Below, one piece after another: positions 22,823 to 33,807 of a DNA stretch of 59,969 nucleotides (within the stretch, counting starts at the first letter, position 1; every line of letters starts with the position of its first letter). The stretch is from Pelagophyceae sp. CCMP2097 (Eukaryota > Sar > Pelagophyceae): the NCBI GenBank assembly GCA_026770575.1, contig MU657176.1, positions 689,076 through 749,044 of the forward strand. The letters run 5' to 3'. The notes beneath the pieces are model-generated. The model was not told the origin of the DNA. It saw only the letters and a program-made list of their open reading frames with translations, and did not search any database. The position numbers and the translations under genes were made by a program.

Positions 22823-22849
22823 CGACTCGCGATGCTTCTCCCACGGAGT
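22806..22849. promoter_or_regulatory. 44-nt near-perfect hairpin over a start codon
   Basis: actccgtgggagagcatcg pairs with cgatgcttctcccacggagt across a four-base loop, with one bulged base. The ATG of the minus-strand coiled-coil gene (22822-22820) is in the stem, so the mRNA could hide its own start. Confidence 0.6.
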
Positions 22850-23034
22850 TCTGCGGCGGCGTTGTTCTGAATCGGGTACTTCGGTCCTCCGCAGGCGTCC
22901 AAGCCAACCGCGAGCGTGTGGCGAGCGGTGCACTCGGGACAACCGGCCCCTGCACGCCTTCCTACAGCGTCCGCCGCGACCAGGCGCACCACGGGCCACC
23001 AGCGGGACTCGAATTCGAAGTCTAACAGAATTCT

Positions 23035-23048
23035 TGTACAATTGTACA
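23035..23048. promoter_or_regulatory. 14-bp palindrome in a divergent promoter region
   Basis: tgtacaattgtaca is a perfect palindrome between the minus-strand coiled-coil gene and the zinc-finger gene at 23204; a repeated ggatatcg follows at about 23117 and 23131. This could be a dimeric transcription-factor site; no direct evidence. Confidence 0.35.
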
Positions 23049-23203
23049 TGTTCTTCGAAGGAAATTCCGTCCGTCTTTGGAAAATTCCGTTTTTTTGCAA
23101 CTCAAGGAAGGCTTTAGGATATCGCTTTAGGATATCGATAGATAGCCGACTCGAGGCTCGTGCGAGGACTCGGCGAGCTCGCAAGTACCGAGCTCGCAGC
23201 CCC

Positions 23204-23584
23204 ATGTCGGCCGTCAACTACTCCAAGTGGGACAACATCGAGTGCAGCGACTCTTCGGGCGACGAAAGCCCCCCGCCCGTCGTCAAACGTCCGCCCGCGG
23301 GCGGCTGGGCACCCTGCCACGCCTGCGGCAAGGCCACGGGCGTGGAGCGGACGGGGGCGTGCCGGGGCTGCGGCCACACATTCTGCGGCCGGGGCTGCGA
23401 GTTCAAGACGGTCGGGTGCTACGGCATCGTCGAAACGCGGCCGGGCTGGGTCCGCGTGCACGCGACCACGTTCTGGCAACCGTGCGCCGACACCGACGCC
23501 GCCATGGACACCTTGCAGACCGAGTCCGAGGCCGTCCACACACGCATAAAGGCCGACGTTGCGGCCGGGAACTACGATCAATAA
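23204..23584 (+). CDS. Small protein with Cdc37-like N-terminus and a zinc finger
   Basis: 126 residues, no intron. It opens NYSKWDNIECSDSSGDE, the motif that starts Cdc37 (kinase co-chaperone), including the acidic Ser stretch that is phosphorylated there. Residues about 35-65 form a Cys-rich finger (CHACG, CRGCGHTFCGRGC) like a treble-clef or MYND-type site. The rest of Cdc37 is absent. It may be an Hsp90- or p23-linked adaptor; this rests on the short N-terminal match only. Confidence 0.6.
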   Translation: MSAVNYSKWDNIECSDSSGDESPPPVVKRPPAGGWAPCHACGKATGVERTGACRGCGHTFCGRGCEFKTVGCYGIVETRPGWVRVHATTFWQPCADTDAAMDTLQTESEAVHTRIKADVAAGNYDQ

Positions 23585-23832
23585 GTCCAAACACTTTAAG
23601 AAGAGTGGGCTGTCGCCGGACGAATGCCTACCCGGACGAATGCCTCAGACTCGCGGGGGAGACAGCTTACACGGGTCGTGGCCGACGGTCAGCGACTCGT
23701 GATTGACGCACGACGACTGGATCGAAGGCGGCTGGTTCGTGCCCAGGCAGCGGCCGCCTCCACGGACGCCAGCGTGGACAACCACCGAGAGTGGCTCGGT
23801 GTGGCTCGATTGGCTCGAGGGATTCTGAAAAG

Positions 23833-24903
23833 TTAAAGAGCCGGGCGCGTCGGGCGCCTGCCTGCAAAATCTATCGCTGCGGCCTCGCCTCGAGGCGAGG
23901 GGCCGCCGTGTGCCGCCGCGCGACGGCGGTGGGGCCTCATGTCGGGGCGCCTCATGCCGAGGCAGCGCCGTCCGCTTTCTTCGCGCGGAGAAGGCCTTCG
24001 ATACGTTCCTACGGCGGTGCGCCGTACGACGGCAGCGAGGCGGTCGGGCGGGCGCGGGCGCAAAGGCGGTCTCGGTCGCATAGGCGGGAGGCTCACGAGG
24101 CGTTCGGCCTGTGACTCGAGCTTGCGGGAGATGCGGCGCTCGAGTGCGATGCAGACGGCGTCGACGTGGTCCATGACGCGCTTCTCTGAAGCCCCAAGCA
24201 AGTGCATCCCAATCGTCGCCAGCGACGAAGTAGACGCCTCCGCCGGAGTAGGCGCCTGCGCGCTCGCGGCGCTGGGCGCCTCGAAGGAAAACTCGAGCGC
24301 GTGGAGCGCCAGAGCTTCGCCGGCGTCGGCTTGGACGTAAGGATCGCCGCAGCGCAGCGAGAGGAGCCGCAGGCGCAGCGCCGCACGGGGCCCGCCCGGC
24401 GGCAGCGCGTATTCGACGTCATAGATCTCAGCCTCTGCGGACATTTCGTCCGCCGTGCCCTGCGTCCCGCGCACCGTGCGCAGGTACTCAAAGGCCACGC
24501 CGTCGCGCGAGCAGTAGACCTCGACGTTGCGCGCGTTGGAGATGATGCGGCAGCGGCGCAGGCCTACGTCGCGTCTTTCGGCGTGGCCGGGTGTGCTTGC
24601 ACGCACGCGACCCGGTCGGCAGCGCGAGCGTGATCTCGCACTTGACCTCAGCCGCCTTGCCGCCCGCCGTCGCCTACAGTGAAACGTCTGTTTCGCCTTC
24701 GCGGCGGCGTCGCTCTGTACCTCGGCGAGCGAGAGGCCGCCGACGGTCGGGCCGTCTTCCGCGTTGCGCTGGCGGCGGACGGGCGTGAGCACCAGCGGCA
24801 CCCCGAGGCGCGCCCCGTCCTCGGCCAAGACCAGCAGCGCGCTCGAGAACGGCCCACCATCCTTGGCCGCCCACGAGCTCGAGAGGTCCATCGCCAGCGA
24901 CAT
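23833..24903 (-). CDS. PAAT (C10orf88)-like protein
   Basis: Reads leftward from ATG 24903. Order: a beta-rich N-terminal part (SALLVLAEDGARLGVPLVL), then after one or two short introns a segment RIISNARNVEVYCSRDG followed by ALRLRLLSLRCGDP, and a C-terminal helix with VDAVCIALERRISRKLES. This order and the Asn-Ala-Arg-x-Met/Val-Glu-Val-Tyr pattern resemble PAAT, an ATPase associated with mitochondrial ABC transporters. Exon ends near 24540-24700 are only approximate. Beyond about 24060 the frame is Arg/Pro-rich and may be intronic or untranslated. It is divergent from the ankyrin/EF-hand gene. Confidence 0.5.
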   Translation of the reverse strand: MSLAMDLSSSWAAKDGGPFSSALLVLAEDGARLGVPLVLTPVRRQRNAEDGPTVGGLSLAEVQSDAAAKAKQTFHCRRRRAARRLRSSARSRSRCRPGRVRASTPGHAERRDVGLRRCRIISNARNVEVYCSRDGVAFEYLRTVRGTQGTADEMSAEAEIYDVEYALPPGGPRAALRLRLLSLRCGDPYVQADAGEALALHALEFSFEAPSAASAQAPTPAEASTSSLATIGMHLLGASEKRVMDHVDAVCIALERRISRKLESQAERLVSLPPMRPRPPLRPRPPDRLAAVVRRTAVGTYRRPSPREESGRRCLGMRRPDMRPHRRRAAAHGGPSPRGEAAAIDFAGRRPTRPAL

Positions 24904-25044
24904 CGCGGCCGACGGACACGTGCGGTCGACGCGCAGGTGCGAAAAAAACTGGGCTCGCTGGGCTGTCTTGCACGTTCAGACATCAGAGTTTTCAGCGAGC
25001 GCCGCGCGCCCAAACCGCCGCGGCTCGGAAGTCGAGTCGGCGCG

Positions 25045-28000
25045 ATGGACGAAGCCGCGGCGATGCTCGGCGGCGGACCGGCGGCGCCGCGCAGGCCGCA
25101 GCCGCGCATGCGGACCAAACAGCCGGCTTCCGATAGCGACGACATCCAGAGCGCTGCGGCGGCGCTCTTCGGCGGCGGCAGCGCGGCGCCGAGCGAGCCG
25201 GAGAGCGACGCGCCTCCGACGCGCGCGGCGCCGCCCGCGCGGCCGGCCGGCGGCGCGTTTGCGCGCGGCCGTGGGGCCGCGCCGAGCGATTCGGAGAGCG
25301 ACGCCGCACCCGCGCGGCCGGCCGCGCCGCGCGCCGCGCCGCCGGCGCGGAGCGAGTCCGAGAGCGACTCGGCGGCGCCCGCGCGACCGGCGCGGCCGAG
25401 CGCGCGGGCGATCGATTCCGAGGGTGACTCGGCGGCGGAGGCGCCCGCACGGCCGGCGCGGCCGAGCGTGACGTTTGCGCGCAGCCGCGGCACGTCGTCG
25501 CTCGTGGCTGCGGCGAGCAAGATCCAAAACGCCGAGGCGGCCCAGGCCGTGACGGCGGCGGCGGCGCTCCGCGAGGCGGCATCCGAGTCCGAGGCCGAGG
25601 CGGACGCGGACGCGGCGCGCGGCCTCGCGCGCGCGGCGGCCGACGTCGCCTCGGACGCCGACGAGGCGCGCCTGGCCATGGCGGAGGCCGCGGCGGACGA
25701 GGAGCTGAAGACGCGCGAGCGGCTTCGACAAGCGGCTTCAGAAGTCGACTCGGGCGTCGAGGACGCGGCCCAGGCGCTGACCAAGGACCCCGGCGACCTG
25801 GTGGACGAGGAGACGCGCGCGGCGCGGCGCCTCATGCGGCGCGTGGAAGAGGCGGAGAAGCCCGTGGAAAAACCAAAGCCGGTCCCGAAGAAGAAGGCTG
25901 TACCGCCCGAGAAGGCTGTACCGCCCGAGCCAAAGCCAAAGCCAAAGCCGGTTCGCAGGCCGCCCGTCGTCGTCGAGGAGGAGGCTTCTGTGGACTCGGC
26001 GTCGGACGGCGAGGAGCGGCGTTTACAGGAAGCGCAGCGGAAACGGCGCATCACTTTAATGTCTTTAAGGAGAGGCGACGGCGCCGCCGAGGGCGCGCGG
26101 CAGGCCGGCAAGGCGCGAAAGGCGTACCTCGCCATTCACCTCACGCGCGACGACTTGGACCGTTGCGGCCGGGCCGACGACGACGACGGCGACGCGGCGC
26201 CGCAGAGATGGCGCAAGTTCGACATGCTCGAGGCCGCGTTCGAGGGCGACGTTTCGCGGCTGCGCACCGCGGCGAGCCGCGTCTTTGCCGAGGGCCTCGG
26301 CGTGCGCGCTTGTTTGGTCGCCGACTCGCAAGGCCGCACGGTCGCGCATTATGCAGCCTTTAAAGGCCACGCGCAGCTCCTCGGCGCTTTGGCGCGGTCT
26401 TGGCGTTCAGCAGCGACGGCCGAGTACGAGGCGGCGACGGCGCGGCTGCGTTTAAGGCTTTTGAACTTTGCAGCGGCTGTCGATGGCGACCGCTCCACGC
26501 GCGGCGCCGCGGCGGCGCAGGTCGCCGACCTTTTCGAGTGGTGCTCCGCCGAGGCGGCGCGCGAGCTGCGACTGCGCGAGCTGCGCTGCGAGGCGGCCTG
26601 GCGCTGCGTCGTCTCGGCGCGCGACGACCACGGGCGGACGCCTTTACACTATGCCGCGGCGAGCCGCGACGACCAAGGCGCCGACGCGGTCAAAGCCCTA
26701 ATCGACGCGCCCGGCGCCGCGCTGCGCACGACGCGCGCTTCACCGGAAGCCGATTCCGCAGCCGTCGCCAGAGCGCTCCTCGCCTGCGACGCGACTCGGC
26801 GCCGGCGGTTCGTCGAAGACCTCTTCAACGAGGCGAGCCGCCGGTCAAACGAAGGCGGGTTCCCAAAGTCCTCTGGCGAGGCCAAGGCCGGCTGGCGGCC
26901 CGCGGGGAGCGTCACGCGGCACACGCCCGGGATCGGCGTCGGCCGCGAGGCCCGGGCCTTGGACGGCCGGGCCCTCCTTTTCGCAACGGATTTGCGCTTC
27001 GACGCGACGACAGGCGCCCTCCTCGACGGCGACGCCGCGCGGCGCGCTGCTCGGCGGCCGCCCGTCGTCGCTCAAGCGGCCTCCAAGCAGCCGACGACGA
27101 CGTGGGCCGTGGCCAAGCACGGCGATGCTTTGGCAAAGTGGGTCCGATCGTCGCTCCGGAAACACGCGCAGCGCGCCGGGCTGCGGTCGGCGCGCCTCGC
27201 CTTTTACGACACGTCGGAAAACAAGGACGGCGAGGCCAAAAGCGGCGCAGCGCCTCGAGCTCCGTCCATCGCCCTCGAGCTGCTGCGCACCTTCGAGCGC
27301 CGCGACCCAGAAGGCCACGGGAAGTTGACAGTCGCCCAGTTCGACGACGCGCTCAAGTCGTGAGCCGCCAAAGTCGAACGTGAACCTATCCGACTCGTCT
27401 GACTAGGGCGGAAATTCGTTTGGCATTTGACTCAATCGACGAGCTCGCGACGCGCTACGCGCACTCGCGCGACCAACGCGGCCGCCTCTTCGTCGACTAC
27501 GAGAAACTCGTCGACGACGCTCTGGCGTCGGAGGACGAGACAGCGCGCGGCGCAGGCGACGCCGAAATCGACCGCTTCTCTTCGGCTTCGTCGGCGAGCG
27601 AGCGCGAAGATGACCGCTACTCGTCGGACGACGACGGCGACTCGCCGCGCCGCCGTGGCGAGGCCAAGGAGGACCCCGCGCGCCGGTTAAAGAGCAAGGC
27701 GAGGGGCGACCGCCGCGCCCGCAAGACGGTGCGGCGGCGGCGAATCGTCGAGGGCGGCGGCGACGACTGGGGCGGCCCGACGGCGCGCGAGGCCGCCGCG
27801 GCGGCCGACGACGTCGTGGGGCCCGCGCTGGCGCTCACTTCCGGGGTCGACTCGCGTCTGAACTCAGAGTCGGCCCAACTCTGGGTCCGGCGCATGGGCG
27901 ACGTGCAGCGCGCGGGTCTCCGAAACGCCGACGCGGGCCGCGCTTCAGACCCGGCGTGGACGGCCAAGTCTTCGTACCCGGCCTCGGTCGACGACCTCGT

Positions 28001-30056
28001 TGTGGCGCGGCGCGCTGCGCTGGACGCGCACGACACGGCCGGGTTCACGCCGGTGCACGTGGCCGCGTTCCGAGGCGCCAAGGTGTGCATCGAGGCACTT
28101 TTAGATGCTGGGTGCACGCCAACTTTAAGAGCAGACGATGGTGCGGCGGCGATGGACGTCGCCGGCGGTTACGAGGCGCGGCGCGCTCTAAGGCGCGACG
28201 CGATGGCCTCGTTCCACGGCGCCTTCGAGGACCGGTCCCGCTCTCTAAAGGACGGCAAGCGGGCGGAGCAGGAGCCCGGGTGGTTCTACGACAGCGGGCT
28301 TTTGGGCGACGCGCGCTACGCACTCAAAGGCGGCGACGCGGCGGCGAAGCGCGCGACGGCGGCCATTGAGCTCGTCGCGACGGCGGCGCTCGAGATGAAC
28401 TCGGACCGGCAGCGCAGGTCGGGCCTGAGCTCTACCTGGAACCACGTGGCCCAGGGCCCCGGCAGGGACTTTGACGCGCACCGACGGCCTTTGAAAGCGT
28501 CCAACTACTTTGACGCCTGCGCGTTCCCGTTGGATCGCACCATCGGCGACGGCCGGCTCCGCGCGCCGCTCCACCTCGTGGCAGAGGCGGGCCTCGCGGA
28601 CGTCGCCCGCGACCTCCTCGCCGGCAACGCCGGCTCGTCGGCGAGGCACGACGCCTCCGGTGACGACGCCTCGGGCGACGAAGTCGGTTCGTCGAAGCGG
28701 CGCGTCTCGGCGTACGTCCAGGGTGGCGTCGCTCTGGAGGCGCGCGACGCGGACGGCTGGACGGCGCTGCACCACTGCTGTGCACGCGGCGGGTCGGAGC
28801 GGCGAAAGATGGCGCAGCAGATCTTGGACGTCGGCGGAAACGCGCTGGCGCGCAACGTCCGAGGGCGCACGGCCCTGCACCTCGCCGCTTCCACGGCGGC
28901 GGACGACGGCGCGGGCCGCGGCCCTTCAGAGGACGTGGCAATGGTCGCTCTCTTGTGCCGCGACTCGGGCACGGCGCTCGTCGACGCCGTCGACGACGAA
29001 GGTTCCACCGCCCTCGCCATGGCCGCTGGCCGAGGCCGCGTCGGCTGCGCGGCGGCGCTGCTGGCAAGAGGCGCCGACGCCTTCCTGCGACACGTCTCGA
29101 CGCGCGCCACGGCCCTGCACTGCTGCGCCGCGTCGCGCGCCGCCGGCTGCGAGGACGTGGTGCGCCTCTTAGCGCAGTGGTGCTGCGGCGGGGACGGCGA
29201 CGTCTCATCTTACGTTACCAAGCGAGCCAAGGTCGAGGACCTCTACCTCGAGCCCTCATCGACCAGCGGCGTCACCGCCGCCGTCGAGCCGGCGCACCAC
29301 CTCGGCGAGCGGTGCGCGCGCTACAGCGCCGTGCACTTTGTGCTCGCAGCGCCGCCGCGGACGACGTCGCGGCGGCTCTCGCTCGCTCTGGCGTCGTCCA
29401 AGAACGCAAAGGGCCAGACGCCCGTGTCCGCCGCGCGGTCCCAGGACCAGCGCGACGCTTTAGATCACGCCTGGGCGGCGGCGCTCGCCGGCGACGCCGC
29501 TCGGTTGCGGAAAGCTCTAGATGCTTGCGTAAAGTGGGCCCCCCGCCACTCGACGCGGCCGCCCTGGGCCCCGGTCGACGCGCGAGACCGCACGCCGCGG
29601 CGGTCCCGCACGGCGCTGCACCTCGTCGCGCTCGGCGCCGGAAGGGCGCTCGCCACCGCCGCGCCGGGAGGCCGAGGATCGAAGGCGGACGACGGCGTGT
29701 TTGCGCGGTGCGCGCGCCTACTCGCGGCGCAGCCAGAGGTCGAGGTCGACGCCGGCGACTCGGACGGCCGCACGCCGCTGCACTACGCGGCGGCCTGCGG
29801 CGCCGTCGAGACGACGCGCGCTCTGCTGGACGCGGGCGCAGACGTCGCCGCGACGGACGATGTCGGTTTGACGCCGCTCCACCTCGCATGCGCATGGGCG
29901 CGGCCGACGGTCGCAAACGTGCTGCGCGACGCCGGCGCCGCGGGCGGCGCGCGCGACGTGCGCAGGCGCACGCCCAGGGACGTTTCCGGCCTCTGCGCAA
30001 AAGTCGACTCCGACCTCCGCCTCGGAGACCCCAAAGCCGGCCAACGCTCCGAGTGA
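25045..30056 (+). CDS. Very large ankyrin-repeat/EF-hand protein
   Basis: Two exons, 25045-27359 and 27407-30056, joined by a 47-nt intron in phase, 1654 residues. N-terminus: 300 residues of Ala/Pro/Ser/Glu low complexity with SDSESD-type acidic Ser patches (casein kinase 2-like). Then ankyrin repeats (SQGRTVAHYAAFKGHAQLL, DHGRTPLHYAAAS). The splice sits in an EF-hand pair: RRDPEGHGKLTVAQFDDAL before and a helix-loop-helix DSIDELATRYAHSRDQRG after, so the intron is well supported. Exon 2 adds at least seven more ankyrin repeats (DADGWTALHHCCARGG, NVRGRTALHLAAS, SDGRTPLHYAAACGAVE, DVGLTPLHLACAWARP). Probably a calcium-modulated scaffold. The EF loops lack some usual acidic ligands. Confidence 0.8.
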
Positions 30057-30118
30057 TGCTTATAACCACACGTTTTGTCCTGCGGGTGGCGGCGCCCGCC
30101 GCGGCGTCTTAGGGTGCC

Positions 30119-31937
30119 TCAAAGGATGTCGGTGACGCAGCCGAGCGCGGGCGACGAGACGTCCTTGATGTAGCGCGCCAAGACGCCCAACGTCGCGGCG
30201 GGCGGCGGCGCGACCCACAAAGCGCGGCGGCGCACGAGCTCGTCTGCGCCGACCTCTAGGTCAATCGTGCGGGCGGAGCAGTCGACGGCGATGTAGTCGC
30301 CGTCCTGCACCAACCCAATGGGCCCGCCCAGCGCCGCCTCGGGCGAGACGTGTCCGATGGCAAAGCCGTGCGTGCCGCCGCTGAAGCGGCCGTCGGTGAT
30401 CAAAGCGCACTTGCTGCCGAGGCCCGCGCCCATCAGAGCCGACGTCGGCGTGAGCATCTCGCGCATGCCCGGCCCGCCCTTTGCGCCCTCGTAGCGGATG
30501 ACCACGACCTCGCCGGCCAGGATCTGGCCCGCGTCGAGAGCGTCGAGCATGCGCTCCTCTGCGTCGAAGACGCGCGCGGGCCCGCGGAACGCCAGGCCCT
30601 CCTTGCCCGTAATCTTGCCCACGGCGCCGTCGGGCGCCAGCGAGCCGTGCAAGACGGTGAGGTGGCCGTCGACCTTGATCGGGTTCTCGATGGGCCGGAC
30701 CACCGTCTGGCCTTGGGCGAGCTTGGCCTCGGAGCACGACTCGCCGATGCTTTTGCCTTCAATCGTCTTCTCGTCAGCCCAGAGCAGGCCGTGGTCGACC
30801 ATGTACTTGAGTAGAGCGGGCACGCCGCCGGCGTCGTACAGGTCCTCCATCAAGTTGTTCCCCCACGGTTTCATGTCGCAGACGACGGGCGTGCGCTTGC
30901 GGACGATTTCAAAGTCGTCGTACGTCAGGTCGATCTCAAAGGCGCGCGCGATGGCGAGCATGTGCAGCACGGCGTTGGTGGAGCCGCCGGCGGCCATGAC
31001 GACTGCGATTGCGTTTTCTAAAGAGCGCTTTGTAACAATATCACGAGGCTTCAAGTCGTTTTCTAGCATGTAGCGCATCGCCGGCCCGACGCGGGCGCAC
31101 TCCTCCGCCTTTGCGTCGGCGGGCGTGCACGCCGAGTAGGGGAGCGAGAGGCCCATGGTCTCGATGGCGGTGGCCATGGTGTTTGCAGTGTACATGCCGC
31201 CGCACGCGCCCGCGCCGGGGCAGGCGCAGGCAATCGTCTCCTCGCGCTGCGCCTACGTTTCGGAGCGCGTGTGCCGCCGAAGTATCCCCGGGCGGCTCAC
31301 CAGCGTGATTTCGCCGGCGACGAGCTTGCCGTAGCCCTCGAACGCGTCGACGATGTTCACAGTCTTGCCCGACGAGAGCTTGCCGCGGCGGATCGTGCCG
31401 CCGTAGACGACCATGCCCGGGCGGTTCAGTCGGCCCAGGGCCATGACGACGCCGGGCATGTTCTTGTCGCAGCCGGGGATGGTCACCACGCCGTCGTAGA
31501 ACTGCGCCGCCGCAACCGTCTCGACAGAGTCGGCGATGAGGTCGCGCGACTGCAGCGAGTACGACATGCCCCGCGTGCCCATGGAGATGGCGTCGGAGAC
31601 GCCGACGGTGTTGTAGCGCAGGCCGACCAGGCCCGCGGCCTCGACGCTCTTCTTCACCTCCGCCGAGAGGTCAAGCAAGTGCATGTTGCACGGATTGCCC
31701 TCCCACCACACCGACGCGATGCCGACCTGCGCGCTGTTCAGGCGCTCCTTGGAGACGCCGCACGGCACGAGCATCGCACGCGCGCCTAGGTGCAACCGGC
31801 CGTGCCGCGGGCGCGCCAGCCGGGCACTTCGCAAGGGCCGGCCGCATTCCGAAAGGCGCACCTCCGCGCCGCTCATGCTGCGTCAAGATCGAACTGTACT
31901 TGTTCAGCGGCCCGAGGAGCCGGCTGGAAGGACGCAT
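30119..31937 (-). CDS. ilvD: Dihydroxy-acid dehydratase, with an apparent +1 frameshift
   Basis: Exons 31937-31862, 31785-31301 and 31253-30119; introns of 76 and 47 nt. It catalyses the third shared step of valine and isoleucine synthesis and precedes pantothenate synthesis. The N-terminus [10 protein letters not shown], the segment [16 protein letters not shown], the Cys ligand in [20 protein letters not shown] and the C-terminal [14 protein letters not shown] are all hallmarks. The Fe-S ligand motif CPGAGACGG is present but one extra base in the C-run at 31200-31202 shifts the frame between Cys and Gly-Gly; total coding length is 3n+1. Everything else is intact, so an assembly error is more likely than a pseudogene. 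A possible organelle-targeting extension upstream of 31937 is open in frame. Confidence 0.93.
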
Positions 31938-32097
31938 CGTGCGCTCGTGAAAAATAGGACCCGTCGCTGAATTCAATCTTCGGCGATGGGTTCCGAGTTG
32001 ACACGTGCGTCGCCAACGCCTCGTGCCGACGACGTCGGCGAGCGTGCGCGGGAGTGCGGCGAGTGGGATGATTCTCAGTTGATTTACTGGCGCGCCG

Positions 32098-33614
32098 TCA
32101 TGACACGGGCCACGTGATGCGATAGACGCCAAACGTCATGCCAGGCGTCCAGCCCGAGGCGGCGGCCAGCAAAGGCGTCTCCGAGGCCGCCGGCTCGACG
32201 ATTTCGATGTCGACGGCAAGGCCGAGCGCGGCGCACGCGGGCGCGAACTTTTCGACGCCGTAACGATGTTTGGCCTCGGCGAGGACGACCAAAGCGCGGC
32301 CCGCCGGCGCGACGCAGCGCGAGAGGCACGCCGCCAGCGAAAACGCGTCGGCGTCGCTGCAGACGCAGTCCGCGGCGAGCACCAAGTCGGCCAAAATGGA
32401 GTCCGTTGAAAAGTCGAGCACCTGCACCGACACCGCAGACCGTAGCACCTCGGCGTTGAGCGCCGCGCCGCACCGCAGGTTCGCCAGCACGGCGGGCCGG
32501 CAGTCCGTGAGGAAGATTTCGTCGGCGAGGCCCACAGCAGCCGCGACAAAGCCTAACGAATATGTCCAACGGGCCGAGGATGAAACGAACGGACGCCGAG
32601 GGACGCACCGACGAGCGCCGTCCCGGCCCCGAGCTCGAGGGCAATACGAGGGCGCTGCGCTGCCGCGTCGGCGCATGTAGCGAGGTCGACGACCATCCTG
32701 GCCAGCACGGCCGCCGCAGGCCCTACGATATTACTCGATGCCGCCACACGGGCACGAGTGAGACGGAGCCTCACATGTGACGAAGCCGACGTCCGCGTGC
32801 TCCACCTGCCGCTCCGTCACCGAGCGCAGGAGCACCTACGGCAGACGCGCATCGACGATGGTCGCACGACGACCCTGCGGCCCGGGCCCTGCAGCGGGAC
32901 GCGGCCCGCGCGCGGTGCGGCCGCCGGCATCGTACAGCGCGATGTTGCTCAGCCGCGTCGACTCCTCCAGCTTCCGTTGCCGAGGCTGGAACCGCTCGCC
33001 GGCCTGACGCGACGAAGGATGATACCGCGCGACGTTTGCCGCACGCCCGGCATCGTAAAAGGGCGCTGCGTTAATTTCGTGTGTACGGCTTCGATGACTG
33101 CCGAGGCGGCTTCAAACGCGTCTTCGTCGCCGGCGCTGAGGTCACCGCAGACGACCTTGGCGGCGAGCAGGTGCGCGCCGGCCCTCGAGCACGCGTCTGC
33201 GCCGTCCGCGTCCGTCGTCAGCTTGGACGTCAGCCACAGGATGCGCGCCAGGCGCCCGGGACGCGCGACGCTCGCCGGCCGAGCGCCCTGCTCGATGAGC
33301 TGCGCCAGGCCCCACCGCGCTTCGATGGCGGCGCGGACGATCGTCGCAGCGCGCGGCGATCTCGCGCCCTCGATCAACGTGTCCAAACTCGCCATCATCC
33401 TGTCCTCGTCCTCGAGAGGGGCTTCGAGTGCCGCCTCGATCGCTCGCGGAGCCAGCTGGGCGACCGAGCCAGCTTGCTCGGGCGACGCCAGGGCGCTCAT
33501 CGCCACAGAAAGAGAGGCTTCGAGCGCCGCAACGATCACCCGCGGCGCCAGCTGGGCGACCGAGCCGGCTTGCTCGGTCGCCAGGGCGCTCATCGGAACG
33601 AAGTGCGCACTCAT
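32098..33614 (-). CDS. METTL21/16-type methyltransferase, possibly with an N-terminal helical region
   Basis: The certain part is two exons (before 32609 and 32552-32098) that join in phase to give the SAM-binding motif ELGAGTALVGFVAA, then IFLTDCRPAVLANLRCG and LVLAADCVCSDADAFSLAACL, the order of family-16 (lysine) methyltransferases; it ends TWPVS. Upstream on the same strand, 33614-33000, is a helical Ala-rich region holding a direct duplication (EQAGSVAQLAPR appears twice). A phase-0 intron near 33045-33005 links it to RKLEESTRLSNIALYDAG, which points toward the methyltransferase exons, but the exons between 32780 and 32900 are uncertain, so these may be two genes. Confidence 0.6.
33449..33597. 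repeat. Imperfect internal duplication in coding sequence
   Basis: cagctgggcgaccgagcc occurs at about 33453 and again at about 33550, each followed by gcttgctcgg and a copy of ccagggcgctcatcg. It encodes the repeated EQAGSVAQLAPR unit on the minus strand. Confidence 0.85.
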
Positions 33615-33807
33615 ATGCAGTGCTTTTTGAAACACAGCCGCAATCCTCGCCAAAATAGCTAGAGTGAATTTGCACTCGGATGATTTTGCAGAATCGGTTC
33701 GATCATCGGCTCAAAAAGAGGGGCGCGCAGACGGCCAGCGGCAGGCGCGCGACCTCTGAGTGACCAGGACTCGTAACTTGGCGCGGACCAGCAGGTTTAC
33801 CGGCAGG

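Noticed and set aside
24648..26135. 495-residue minus-strand Ser/Ala-rich frame
   Set aside because: It is antisense to the low-complexity start of the ankyrin/EF-hand gene and has no domain.
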